From the NCBI RefSeq assembly GCF_020921035.1, contig NC_063155.1, positions 21,533,311 to 21,597,310 of the forward strand: a stretch of DNA of 64,000 nucleotides. The letters run 5' to 3'. Source of the DNA: Rhodamnia argentea. Taxonomy: Eukaryota; Streptophyta; Magnoliopsida; Myrtales; Myrtaceae. Of the stretch, positions 9,937 to 22,198 are shown piece after piece. Every line of letters starts with the position of its first letter. Position 1 is the first letter of the stretch. The translations under genes were made by a program, and so were the position numbers. The notes under the pieces are model-generated. The model searched no databases. It saw only the letters and a list, made by a program, of their open reading frames with translations, and was not told the origin of the DNA.

Positions 9937-11960
9937 AAAGAATTTCTCGAGCTCGGCGCTTATTAGTAGCTACAGAACTGGGGGACTCCTCAGGCACGCG
10001 TAATTCCAACTTCAGAAGATTATCATCAAAAGTCGAGATCGGGCCGAGGAGAAGAGCGGTGCAGATTCTTACGAGATAAGAAAGGATGGAGAAAGGAGAG
10101 GTGGATGGAGGCTGGAGCATCCTCCGTGGGCCCCATGCGACCGGGCCGATCCAACCGAAACCAACGGATGCGCACCACTTTACGCTAATTTGCGACGTGG
10201 CGTGGTTCGAGTTGTTCTGTCCGGAGCGACTGCTCGGATCTCTTTGTCAGTGTTTCTAACGTGCCACGAATTAAATTATTTGCTGCGTACGGATAAGCAA
10301 TCAATTGTTATATTTATATACTAATATCTAAATTATTGTATATGGAATGATTACAGGACGTGAAACGATGGTGACTGGGTGTAACCTAGATATTGACGGA
10401 AGAAGGGGAGAAAGATAAGCAATCGTCCCGATGAAATTCAGCGTATACTAATCATGGGTGAGAGCTTCTCGTACGGAGGTAGACGTCGGATTCCGCGAAT
10501 ACGATGGATACTGAATAATAATAATACGAAAGGATAAGTGCGTTATAAATCTGAAAACTTATCATAAAAGTTTGTGTTGTTGAGTTTTAAAACTGTTAAA
10601 AAATTGTAGTCAATTCATTCCGTAAATTCTATTTAACTTGGCTAATGAAAAATACTATCGTAGCTTCATTTTTAATTTTCTCCATCTTACGCGGTATTGG
10701 AGTGGCTAAACAATGAAGGATAAAGAGTCTAAATCTGATTCTTTTTTTTTTTCTCAAATTTCTTGCTTTCTCTTCTCATACATCTTTCTCTGGTTCCTTT
10801 TGTTTCTCCTCCGAGCTCTCTCGAGAAATAAGTCCCAGTCGAGAGAGACTCCACTTTCTCAACACGAATTGAGATTTTCCCTCCCGATTTGATTTGAGAG
10901 TATCTGACTAGTTTTATCTAGTTTTTGTTTTTTTTTTTTTTTGTCTCTTTGATCGATGATTTTCTCTCCTCGTTCGGCGTATCTTCCACTGCCTTCCTTA
11001 GGAATCAACTCGTGTTTCAAATCCTCCAAACCAAGAAGTTCGAAAGACCGATAAGACATACGGTGAGTTCACACTGCACTAGAAGTGATTATACGACTTC
11101 TTTGAGCTTTGAAAGCTCTTCTCTCCCGATGTACATTTAGATATGGGAGTTACTTAGAAACGTTTGCGTACTTGCTCAATCTCTCTCGATCTAGATCTAT
11201 ATTTGGGAGCCTGTTCAACCTGTCTTTTTGCGTCTCCGTATAGTAATGGTGTTGAGAACGCTAAATTTAAGTGTGCACTGCCTATCGGGCAAACCGTAAC
11301 TATTGGAGAATGAGATTACAATGTATGTTCATCAATTATAATGATGCAAGATTCGGTGATCGATGTAGCTATTGGTGATCGATGTAGCTATTGGAGAAAG
11401 AGATTAAGATGTGCACTCACGTATGATGATGCGATGTTTGGTAATCAGCAGCCTTCCGTTCTGCTTTGATTCAAAAACAAGTCTGTTCATGTGGGATGGG
11501 GGTATGCTTATCACAGTAGTTGTACTTCATCATTTACTTTGTTGTTTGAAATTTACTTTGTTTTTCAACTTCTTATGGATCATCTTGAGATATGAGTGAA
11601 ACACTTACTTTCGACAAAAAAAAAAAACCCCATGTTTTGTTTTAATTAGATTAAAAATAATAAGCTAAGAGAAAGGAAGGAAAACTAGGTGAGGGCCGGC
11701 CGTTTGTCGATGGTGAGGCGACGGCCGGCGAGGGTCTCTTGGTAGGGGAGTCAACGGGTCGATTCGGTTCGAATTTAACCTATACCAGATTATGGGGCAC
11801 CCAAACCGAAACATCAGCTCGGTTCGAGTTTTTTTTTTTTCCGTTTCCTTTATCCATCTTTGTCCCTTCGGATTGCCTATCCCGGCCTTATAGCAAAACG
11901 ATATCCGAAACATTCCCAATATAGATTCCATGTTCAAGGCTATGCATTCAACAAATAAGA
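9937..11960. other. Intergenic, no gene recognised
   Basis: Mixed sequence. A fragment of the 'cctaaaac' inverted-repeat family is near 10540-10690, poly-T runs are near 10740 and 10925, and a small direct repeat lies at 11350-11400 (GTGATCGATGTAGCTATTGG occurs twice). No open frame resembles a protein. Confidence 0.4.
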
Positions 11961-12139
11961 GAGAGGGAGAGAGAGAGAGAGAGAGAGTGAACAGACATGC
12001 TTATAACCTCCATTGGACGAGACAACTATTGGCTAATCCAGAGAGGGTTAAACTTTCGCTATTACCCTATTTATAGATATTTGAAACAGGGAAACAAAGT
12101 CAAGAATCCATGAATCGAGATTGATGGAGGGAAGAAATT

Positions 12140-12433
12140 GATAGAGTAAATTGAAGATGAAAAACTCATAATTCACTCAACTCGACTCTAATCAATGAAG
12201 AAAGAGACGGATAGACCTTTCTTTATTTCATTTTAATGAAATGATTGCAAGACTTGCCTTATATAGACTTGTTCTATGATTTTTACTCTTACTCTTAAAT
12301 AGATCATAAATGTATCTAGCATTTCCAGGAAAATAGGTTCCTTGAGTTTTGAAAACATTTAACTAAACATAGAAACACGAACAACCACCATTCATGCATA
12401 TAGGATATCTATGACTTTGGTTTAATTAATAAT
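12140..12433 (-). repeat. LTR-like end of a copia relic
   Basis: It follows the purine-rich AAGGGGGAGTATT (minus strand, about 12440) that ends the copia pol remnant, the place where a polypurine tract and 3' LTR belong. On the minus strand it holds TAAGAGTAAGAG, a TATA-like TCTATATAAGGCAAG and GAGTCGAGTTGAGTG, all of which recur near 14270-14420 in the opposite orientation. Confidence 0.55.
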
Positions 12434-12461
12434 ACTCCCCCTTGAACTAAGTTATCTTCCA

Positions 12462-14263
12462 TCAATCATTCCAACTAGACTCTTGAACTTTTCGAAATGC
12501 ATCAATCTTGAGAGATGTAGTAAAAATATCTACTACTTGATCTCTTGTCTTCACATGTGAAACTTCAATTTCCTTCTTTCTCACTTGTTCTTGAATGAAG
12601 TGATATCGAACAAGAATATGCTTACTTTGCTCATGAAAAACTGGATTTTTTGTCAAAGCAATACCGGAAATATTATAAAAAAAAAATTCTATTGCTTTCC
12701 TCTGCTCTATATAAATTTCTTTGAGTAGTTTTCTCAACCATATTGCATAACAAACAAATGAAGATGCTACCACATAATTAGCTCGACATGTCGAAAGAGT
12801 AATCTTGGGTTGCTTCTCCGATGACCACATGAAAGCAGTGTCACACAAGAAAAATAAAAAGCATGTAGTGTTGTTTCGACCATCAACGTCTCTACCATAA
12901 TCACTATCTAAATAGGCTCTAAGCTAGAAAGATTTAGGTTGATGGTAGTGTAAGTCATGAACAACAGTACCTTTGATATAGTGAAGTATCCTTTTTGCAG
13001 CTTTAAGATGAGAAGACATTGGTTTCTCCATATATCGACTAACAATTTCAACATTGTACATGATATTCTATCTCGTACATGCCAAACACCTCAGGATTCC
13101 TACCAAGCTTCTATAGTACGTTGAATCAACATCAACACCAACATAAAACTTTGAAAGCTTAGCTCCGTATTCCATTAGTATATTGATCGGTGTATAATTC
13201 TTCATATTATATTTTTCAAGAATGTCCTTTGCATATCCTTTTTGGAAAATAAAATTCTCATCTCTTTTTTGCTTCACTTCTATGCCAAGGAAATATTTAT
13301 GAGACCATTATCAGTCATTTCAAATTCTTTCACCATCGATACCTTAAATGCATCAATCTTTGCTGGATTATTTTTTGTAAAAACAAGGTCATCTACATAT
13401 AAACATGCCAATAAAACATCATCCTTTTCTTGCTTCAAATAAAGGGCATGTTTGTATGGACATTGAAAAAAATCATTTGCCTTGAAATATGCATCAATTC
13501 CGAAATTCCGTGTTCTAGGTGGTTTTTAAGCCCATATTGAACTTTCTTTAACCTCAACATTTTGTCTTCATGGCCTTTCACAATAAAACTCCATTGGTTG
13601 CTCAACATAAATCTCCTTATCAAGGATGTCATTTAAAAATGCCAATTTGACATCTATTTGATAATTTTGCCAACTATCTTGCGCTGCAACAAAAATGATT
13701 AATCTAATTGTTTCCATGCGGATTACAGGGGAAAAACTTCATCATAGTCGATCCCACCTTTTGCTTGTACTCTTCCGCGACTAATCTAGCCTTATACCTT
13801 ATCAAATCCCCTTTCTCATTCTTTTTTACATCCATTTGACACTAACCTCTTTCTTGTCCTTTGGAAGATTAGCAAGCTCCCATGTTTGATTCTTCTCAAT
13901 AGCTTAAATTGCTTCAGTCATGACTTTCTTCCACCTTTCTTCGACAGCATCATTGTAGATAAGTGGTTCACCATCTGCAAGAAGGCATGCAAGGTGAAGC
14001 TCATCGGTGGCTTCATAAAGCTCGGACAATCCCCTCGATTTTGAACTATCGGATCATAAATGCCATTTGAAGAAGGTGGTGGTCATGGACCTGAAGAAGA
14101 TATTGGGAAGAAGGTGGTGAGTGATCCTTCAACTCCATTGGGCTAGAATCACCATGATCATTTGCTTCAAATTTTGGATTGTCTCCTGACATGCCTTCTT
14201 CATCGAACTTGACATCTCTGCTTATATACACTATCTCCTTGAAACGCTTGACATTTATAAGTT
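12462..14263 (-). pseudogene. Ty1/copia pol remnant (integrase end to RNase H), broken
   Basis: Read from high to low coordinates it keeps the copia order. First comes the integrase C-terminal YISRDVKFDEE block (about 14260-14180), then reverse transcriptase pieces (QWSFIVKGHEDKMLRLKKVQ, YGLKN; AKDILEKYNM near 13210), then RNase H with RKLLKEI, a decayed SGIALTKNPVFHEQSKHI and RYHFIQEQVRKKEIEVSHVK near 12700-12550. Several frameshifts and stops break it, so no polyprotein can be made. The gag and protease parts are absent; the 5' side stops sharply at about 14263 against an LTR-like fragment. Confidence 0.85.
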
Positions 14264-14265
14264 AT

Positions 14266-14425
14266 TTAAGAGTAAGAGCAAGAGTAAGAGTCATGTATTA
14301 AGCCTATATAAAGGCAAGCCTTGTAATCATTATTAAGGTGAAAAAATGCCCATTCATCTCCCTCTTCTTTGATATGAGTCGAGTCAAGTGAATTGTGAGT
14401 GTTTCACCTTCAATTACTCTATTAG
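14266..14425 (+). repeat. LTR-like fragment in opposite orientation to the left LTR
   Basis: TTATTTAAGAGTAAGAGC, CTATATAAAGGCAAGCC and GAGTCGAGTCAAGTGAATTG match the reverse complement of 12140-12305. In an intact element the two LTRs would have the same orientation, so this end is rearranged or comes from a second insertion. Confidence 0.6.
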
Positions 14426-15084
14426 AAATAGAGTCGAGCACATCAGGATCTCGACGTCCATGGGTGCATCTAGATCCGGGCTTCCATGAAAAGCTAAATG
14501 ACCATGATGACGGCTTTGGAAGAGTCGGTGGTGTGTTATTCCTGTTGATCTAGAGCAGGCGTTGCCCGTAGAGGTCCGGTGGACGATGACGGTGAGGGCG
14601 ACGGAGGAGGCGAACCTGCTGGTGAAGGTGAGCCATGGGGGGCGGAGAGGGTGAGGGATGGAGGGAACCATACAATTTTTTAGGGGTATTTTTCCATTTA
14701 TGTTGAATGTGGTTCGAGTCGGGTCATATACCCGAATAGGAATGAGACCCGAAATTTTTCATTTGATACAGGTTGATTTGGTTAGGATCGGATAGGGCCA
14801 ACTAGGGTATTTTGGACATCTTTGTCGCTAGGCCCCGACCAATGGCTAGCAAGAGATGCCTCAACCACTTTATCCCATGCTTATGTCACCGTCACAACCT
14901 TGCCATCTAAATAGCACCGACACGTGATATACGAACAAGCCATTTCTAAAAAAATAGAAAACTCTGACACGTTGGAACATGTTGTATATTGAATATATTT
15001 TTTATATATACACGATAAATTATCATTTTTATGATTACTTCAATCAAATTAACTGGATTCAACTTCATAAATAAATAAATAATT

Positions 15085-15345
15085 AAAAAAGGCCTAGAAT
15101 TGGTCCCACATCGGTGATGAAAAAGAGTGACAAAAGTAAAATGACTTGAGAAGATGCGAACTAAAGCACTATTTCTCAAGATTTACGAGTTCCACACCGG
15201 TGGTGAGGGAGAGAGACAAATAGAAAGTCTCTTTAAGAAGCTAAGGATGAGACTTAGAGGTTTACGGGTTAAAGGAAGGAGTTCCACATCGCTTCCTAGT
15301 GAGGATAAAAAGTGGTATGGCTCTTTAAGATACTGGGAGTGAGAC
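15085..15345 (+). repeat. Three degenerate ~90-bp tandem units starting TCCCACATCGGTG
   Basis: Units begin near 15098 (TCCCACATCGGTGATGAAAA), 15189 (TCCACACCGGTGGTGAGGGA) and 15282 (TCCACATCGCTTCCTAGTGA). The later two share TCTTTAAGA...GAGACTTA/GAGTGAGAC ends. The motif resembles the starts of short plant LTR/TRIM-like repeats, which I can only suggest. Confidence 0.5.
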
Positions 15346-15349
15346 ATGG

Positions 15350-18300
15350 ATGCTTATTTCTATTGGCTATATGACTAAGTTGAAGTGCAGTTTAAATTAA
15401 TTTTTTAAGTAGAAAGGCCCACTAGTGTAGCTTGCTACCGGGGGCTTCCGACCGTCGCATGGAAAGTGTCTGTGCTACCTAGCCTGTCATTGTGCGGTCA
15501 TGTCCGTGGTTCCACAAATCTGGCACGGCTCGTTGAGGGTCGGAGAAGAAAATGAAGTCGCGAGTCTCTCCGTTCGTTGGTTTGGCGAGAGAGAGAGTGA
15601 TTTTAATTGTTGTTCGAGGGTTTGGGTCCGTTGCTGAGAAAACTTAGTTTGTGCCTCAAGCCTATGAATGCCACCTATTCTGTGTCTGCGCCTCACTGTC
15701 CAATTCTTTCCTAAGCTAATGGAGGAGCACCAGCGAAACCTTCTCTCCTGCAAAAGCATGAGGAAAATCATAAGATAGTGCTTCGCTTCTAAGCGGAGGA
15801 GGGTCAGCGAGCAAGTCGAAATTGAAGTTGCGTAGCGTGCCGGACAACGTTCTGAGAGATTGGAGTTCATTTTTCTCCGGCAACCGGCCGGCCGTCGTCC
15901 CACCATTGCCAGCCCATTCTAGCGATGGCGGGGCAGTGGCGGCGAGGGTCCTGCAAGCCGTCGCCTGGTTTTCCTTTCTTCCTTTGCCCCTAAAAGAATG
16001 AAGCGAGGGGGCATATTCAAAGGAAAGTAATCTAACGGACAATTATTAAGGGCGAATGTTTATCCGGCTTCACACCAGCCATTTCTTTGTTCATCAATGA
16101 AAAGAATTAGTTTCTTCCTGATATAGCCTTAATCGCCAGGTTATAAATACTTTACGCTAGAGAGGGCAAAAAGGTAATCAGAAGACAATTTGTGGTAGAA
16201 GGTGGTAAAAAATTTACGTTGCTGATCTAAAATTTACGTTGTTGTTAATTTGGCGTTTCCTTGTTGATGCATCGATTTTTAGTGCATATTATTAAAGAAA
16301 TCGATCCCCACAGTCGAATTCTTTCTGCGAATTATTGGAGGCGCCATTAACTGGGACACGAGAAAAATGCGAAATCGCAAATGACGTGACATCAAGCACA
16401 GCCATTTGGCCCGCGTTTCACAGATTGCATGGCTAAATACGAACAACAATAATGCTTTGTATTACGGAAAATTGCATTATAAACCTTAAAACTTATCATA
16501 GAAGTACAGCAATATCCTAAAATTTTGAGAAAATACAATCGAATTTTGAAAATTGTCAAATTGGTGACAACCAAATCATTTCCTTACCTCCGATTAAATG
16601 AAAATATTGAAGTGGGTTTATTATTATTATTTTTTCTTTTCTGCGCGACGTTGAAGTGGCTAAAACCTGAAGGAGAAGACCAAATACAACGTTTTGATAC
16701 AAATATGATTTTTTTAAAGCCAAATTAACGGAATTGAAAAAAGGGTTTAGCGGAACGTTCTGTCTCAATAATAGTGTTGGAAGATGCGATATAGATTTAT
16801 AACAATTTCGAAATGTTAGTATTCTTGGTTTTTTGACAAGTTTAAAATGTTAGGATAAAATTGAACACCATTTAAAAAGATTGGACGGTGAACACTTCTA
16901 TTTTATTACATGTTTCCTATTAAATATCACAGCACTTGTCGAATCACGCGCATGTTGGGTATTTGCTTAATTTAGATGCTTTGGAAGTTTTATACAAGTG
17001 TATTAATTACGATAATCCTCAAATCACGAACGACTTGTCAATTGATTTTAAATGCCTCAACTTGTGATCACTCCTCCTCTGCCGGAGTATTCGGTCTCAT
17101 GTCCAGTAGGAAAGATGCACGAGAGTTCATTTTGAAGCAGACATAAACAACTCGAAAGTTGGGTTGGCCGAACGATATAATGATCGACATCTTGCGTCTT
17201 AAGAAGCATGAGGATCTCATATTAAATTTCGACTCCATCGACCACTTGAAAACGGACCAAAATAAAGTTATTCTTGCAAATCATGCCGAACAAGCATAAG
17301 ATATGGCATGTCTTTGAACCTGCTAGAGAGGTGAATCTGATGAGGTGCATGAGAATTGACACTAAATATCACAACAGCCGCAACAAATGTAGAGCGTCTA
17401 CGTATTGCGAAATTTTTTAGATTAACTTTAGTTATATAAAAAATGACCAACTTTTAATGTATGACAAGGTCTTGTCAACCTAGAGGAGATTAATTGCTAA
17501 AAGTAGTAAATGTCATTAAGCTATCGACATCGATGAGGGACATTCTGCGACGATTGTGTGGCATTGATATCGATAATAGACAGTGGCCGACGACCGAAGG
17601 GAGTTCGGCGAGACTTATCGATGAAGGGAACAAAGGTTAGCCATCTTAAAACCTAGTTAAGTATTAAGAACAAGAGGAGGACATGGAGCATCAACAATGA
17701 AGTCATCGAACGAAAGATATTTCTCTAGATTGTGGGGAAGCTCTCCTTTTATATTGGCACTGGCCTTTCGCTCCATAAGTTCATGATCAGAATGTTTGAT
17801 CAGCGCACGGAGCATCGACAACTGCGCCTGAACATCGAGGTGGGAATGAAACGGTCGTGCAAGATTCGTTCCCATCTTGTTTTGAAAGGAACTTCCATTA
17901 TTATTTGAAAATATCTCACAATTGGCCTTCGTGACTTATTAATACGTCATCGTGGAGAATACGTGCCAGATCCGGAAAGTAACATGAATTGAGAGTATCC
18001 ATTTCCTTCGAGGTTTCACACGCATTAAGATTTAATCTGGGTATCTTAATCTGGATATCCATGGATCGGATTTTTACATCATAAATATCTTCACGTACCA
18101 TGTCGTCATAATTAAATTCGGTTAATAGCTAATAGAAAAAAAAAATTACTAATTCGACAGTATGACAGTACCACAATATTCACGAATCTAGCAAAGGAAC
18201 AAGGAGAGAGAAACACATCGGACATGCGAGTTTGGTCCACACAGCACGAAGGGCATCTCCACGAGGAAAGGGCCACATCCTCCTCTCGTTCACCCTCTTC

Positions 18301-19850
18301 CGAGGAAGAAAGTATTTCTCTCTCTTTTGTCCTGTCTTTCATTATTGCAGACACTTGCCCTCCATCGCTTGGAGAGAGGACAGCGACTTAGACTCACACC
18401 GCATCTTTCTCTATCATTATCAGGAAGCAACTGGGGTCTTTGAGGTTGCCGACAACGTGGGGGGGGTTCCCCACCTTTTGCTTCTGGTTTTGGAGTTTTT
18501 CGCATGTGGCGTGCCTTGGTGGGATAGAGAGAGATCAGCAAAAAGCCGAATCCAGGGATTACTCTTGGCCTTTAATCAGGGGTTAAATGCGTGCGTTTAT
18601 ATTATATACCTTTCTAATTCTGATATTATCGGCATCTGGAGTGATCTGAACTGAAGAGTCCTTCCTTTGCTTTCAAGTGAGGAGAGAGCTGGCGCGTCAC
18701 TTTCGCGTGCTGCTGAGATGCCCCATTTAAGGGGAAAACTCCAAAAGGATCATCCCCCCTGTCTTTTCACTCCTAGGTCTCGCTGGTTTGCCTCGGTGTG
18801 CTTCCTCAATTATTGCAACCGTGTTTTAGTTTTTTTTCGCGTTAGGCGATGGAGCACGTCGATCGGAACGAAAGATGGCCTTGACAATAATAAGGTTGTT
18901 TGGTTTGACGATGATCTTGCATGTCTACAAGAGTTTTTGAACCGATCTAAGTTTCATAATAAAATTTGAAATCTATCCGTCGAAATCAGTTTCACAATTT
19001 TTAAAATTCAAAACCTATCATACATATATTAAAACTTGAAACATCCGATGTTATAAGTTTCAGGATCGGTTCCAGAATCAACTCGGATTTTATCTATATT
19101 CTTAATTGAACGATTTTCAGTAAATTATCATTTTTAATGATCTTATTTTTCTGCTACAATTCACCAATTGTAACTCATATTTAAACACTTGAAAAATTTC
19201 AAAGATTAATAAAGTGAAAAAAAACTCGGTCATGGATATCGCCGGCAATGGAAGCTCAAACTAGTAATTTCATATTGCGCACTCATCATCAAATGCCATA
19301 AAATACTGTAACATCGCACGAAAACGTAAAGCAAGAAAAGCTCAAAGATTTGTTGTGGAATCTAGAACCCGCCCCTTGGAACCGATTCCTCAAGTTTTGT
19401 AATATGAAACCTACTCTGCAACCCCATAACCTAGAACTAGACAAGTAGGAGCAATTTTGGTTTTTCAATTTTCAGTTCTACCTTGAAATCATGTTTAGCC
19501 ATATACAATACACATAGATAAAAGCATATTTTGTGCTTAATGGATTGCTATGCGACTTCGCTATTCTCTTATGACTCTCTTTTTTATTTTTATTTTCTTT
19601 TATTTGCACGGACAAGAATCTACTAACGATTAGATAAACAATATGACAATTTTAGAGACGACGATGAGGCGGGGCGGAAAAAGGATTGTATCATCCAAGC
19701 CATGCCACCCCGGACCATGCCCCGTGCGGGCCAAAATTCTCTACCCGGATATGGATTTTCCCCCTCACCATTAGGCCCCCAATCCACATTTTCCCAAAGT
19801 TAGGAACACTAGACAAACACAATCCCTTCGTGTGATTGATGTGAAGATTG
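15350..19850. other. Gene-poor stretch
   Basis: A minus-strand frame near 15490-15900 ends in a cysteine pair (PCQICGTTDMTAQ) that recalls a retroviral-type gag zinc knuckle but lacks the later His and Cys, so it is at most a gag ruin. A 'cctaaaac'-type fragment lies near 16460-16700. I see no convincing gene from 16.8 to 19.8 kb. Confidence 0.4.
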
Positions 19851-19853
19851 AAA

Positions 19854-20443
19854 TGAAAAAATTATCAAAAAAGTCATAATCTATAGTAATTGTGTCAATT
19901 CAGTTATAAATATATATATTTTACTAATTAAGTCATAAACATTTTGCATTTGTGTTAATTCAGTCATCTTGATCGGTCGTTGTTGAGTGGACAAATATTA
20001 ATAATATTATCATATCTTTCGATTTTTTATTATTTTTTATTCATTTTTTTTCTTTTTTCTTTTCTCTCTCTTTTTTTGTTGGTTTCTTCCCACTAGCCGG
20101 CGAGCTGCAGCCGACGATGATCGCGGGAGCTTGCTAGCCACCGGGCGAGGTGCACACGGCCGTTGGAGAGGCCATGACTACCTTCGCATGTGGCCAAGGA
20201 GGCTGCTCTTGCCTTGTGGCCGGCTACCGACCACGGTGGTTACAAAAACGTAAAAGAACGAAGGTAAAGAAAAAAAATTGGAAAAAAAAATCTAAAGTAT
20301 TAGAATTTTGTCTTTGTCGGCATCAACAGGTCGGGAGGATTAAATTGGCACAAATGCAAAAGTTTTATGACTCAATTGGCAAAAAAAAAAAAAGTTTATG
20401 ACTAAATTAGCACAATTATTAGGACTTTTTAGGTAAATTTTTC
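19854..20443. mobile_element. Mutator-type MITE with long TIRs and 9-bp flanking repeat
   Basis: The left arm GAAAAAATTATCAAAAAAGT matches the reverse complement of the right arm GAAAAATTTACCTAAAAAGT, and the homology continues through AATTGTGTCAATTCAGTTATA. Flanks AGATTGAAA (19845-19853) and AGATTGAAT (20444-20452) agree at 8 of 9 positions, fitting a 9-bp Mutator duplication. The core has a GC patch (20090-20240) without a recognisable gene. Confidence 0.65.
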
Positions 20444-20459
20444 AGATTGAATCGACGTA

Positions 20460-21087
20460 TTTGGAAAACCATAAAGATTATTGGCTAAACGAGGTTTTTT
20501 TTTTTTTAGGAGGCTATACGAGTTCACTGTAGATAGTTCTCGTCATTAATTAAGGAAAGACAAAAGTTTCTCGTGAAAACTCTTCGTAAAAAATAAATAA
20601 AACATGATCAACCTCATCCCGGCCCCAAAATCCATTGACGCTTCATTAGTGCCAGGGTACAATCGTCATCCGAAAACAATTTTGACTGTTCTTTAAGATC
20701 TTTAGTGATACTTCATTCCTCGATGGAGGAATTCTCGAAATCATGTCCAAATTACAATGCTAGGTGATCAAAATTTAGAGGCAATCGCAGACTTTACGGA
20801 TCTACTATGAAATTCTGTCGAATTGCAAGGGAATTAAAGCGTGCGAATAATACCTACAGCTTCTCTCAATTTGACTAGGTCGCCATGAGTAGGACTCCTT
20901 TCAAAAATAAAAGATGTACCATGACCTTGGGAATTGAACTGGGTGAGACATCTTGGGCTGTTCCAAATTTTAGAGTGGGCCTAAAACACACGTTAGCCCA
21001 AATCTCGTTCGTGCCGCCCTTTTGATCTGATGTGTCATTATCCATATGACATCGCGGCCCACGTGAGAAAGAGCCTCTTTCCGGTTA
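20460..21087. other. Intergenic, nothing recognised
   Basis: Unique-looking, moderately AT-rich sequence with poly-T and short open frames only. Confidence 0.4.
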
Positions 21088-21095
21088 CGGTCAAC

Positions 21096-21954
21096 TAGAG
21101 GTGTCAAATGGGTGAGTTGGATTGGGTTTGAGTCGGGTCAAATATGGTCCGATCCATATTGACCCACTTAACCCGTATTTATCCAATTCAAATTCAATGA
21201 CCTATACCCAACTCGTATTTCTTAAACATTTCTATATTTAACTAAATCATAAAATACTTTTTTTTTTATAATTTGATAAAAAAAATCATATTTGCTAAAA
21301 ATGATATTTAACCAAATCATACAATACAAATTTTATGCATTTTATGAATTTTTATTTTCTTTTCTCTTTTTTTCTTTTCTCTTTTTTCCTCCTTCCTCCT
21401 TTCTCCTCCCTCCTCCATTCGTGACTCTGCAACTCCGCCGCAACCTCCATCGGTCGATATTCGGGGCTTCAGCAAAGGTGGGAAGGCCGGCAATCGACAA
21501 CATCTCGACGAGCCCCGACTTAGCCGATCCGGACTAGGGAGCTCGAGGCCGGATCCCGACGAGCCCCGAGCTCATTGGCCCTCAACCGAGCCTCGAGGCT
21601 AGCCCTAAGCTAGTCGGTGGCCGTCGCCGACCGGTGGCGGCCAAGGCAAGGCAAAGGCTAAGGCAAGAGAAAAAACAAAATAGAAAAAAAAATTAATGTT
21701 ACAATAAAATATTAAAATATTAAAAAATTGATTTTTTTTAATATTCATAAAAATTTATGTATGACTCTCTAATTGTCTTGCCTAACTCATTTATGTCTAA
21801 CCCATTTATGACCCATTTAAAATCCATTTAGAACCCATTAGATTATTAAGTAACTCATTTATGACCCATTTAAACAGTTAAGGTAAACCTTTTTTGACCC
21901 ACCATCATCAAATATAGATTGAATATGGGTTCTAAACCCATTTTGCCACCTCTA
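21096..21954. mobile_element. hAT-like MITE, 859 bp, with 8-bp target-site duplication
   Basis: Ends TAGAGGTGTCAAATGGGT and (reverse complement of the right) TAGAGGTGGCAAAATGGGT. Flanks CGGTCAAC (21088-21095) and CGGTTAAC (21955-21962) differ at one base, the expected 8-bp hAT duplication. Both subterminal zones repeat ACCCATTTATGACCC-type words. The core (about 21420-21650) is GC-rich with GACGAGCCCCGA repeats. No transposase. A related copy is at 51423-52193. Confidence 0.8.
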
Positions 21955-22024
21955 CGGTTAACCCATGAAGGTTAGGGAAAATTGTCCCCATGCTATCGGC
22001 ATTTCCATAGTGGCATATATATAT

Positions 22025-22029
22025 ATAGG

Positions 22030-22108
<79 letters not shown>
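22025..22108. repeat. Long (GA)n microsatellite
   Basis: About 40 GA units following GGGAGGGA; the longest simple repeat of the window. Frames through it encode Arg-Glu or Ser-Leu repeats and are not genes. Confidence 0.95.
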
Positions 22109-22109
<1 letters not shown>

Positions 22110-22198
22110 CCCAGCCCGGGCACTTCCCATTACGAAATGAATTGACTTTACAAATTTTAACCGATTCGAACACGCAAATAAACAAGATTCCGCCTTAT

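Noticed and set aside
15487-15906. Possible copia gag with a zinc knuckle (PCQICGTTDMTAQ)
   Set aside because: Only the first two cysteines are present, the His and last Cys positions are missing, and the rest shows no gag blocks; kept only as a hint of a relic.
18425-18485. Imperfect hairpin (AGGAAGCAACTGGGG against CCCCACCTTTTGCTTCT) as a miRNA precursor
   Set aside because: Pairing is short with a large mismatch zone, and no known plant miRNA sequence was recognised.
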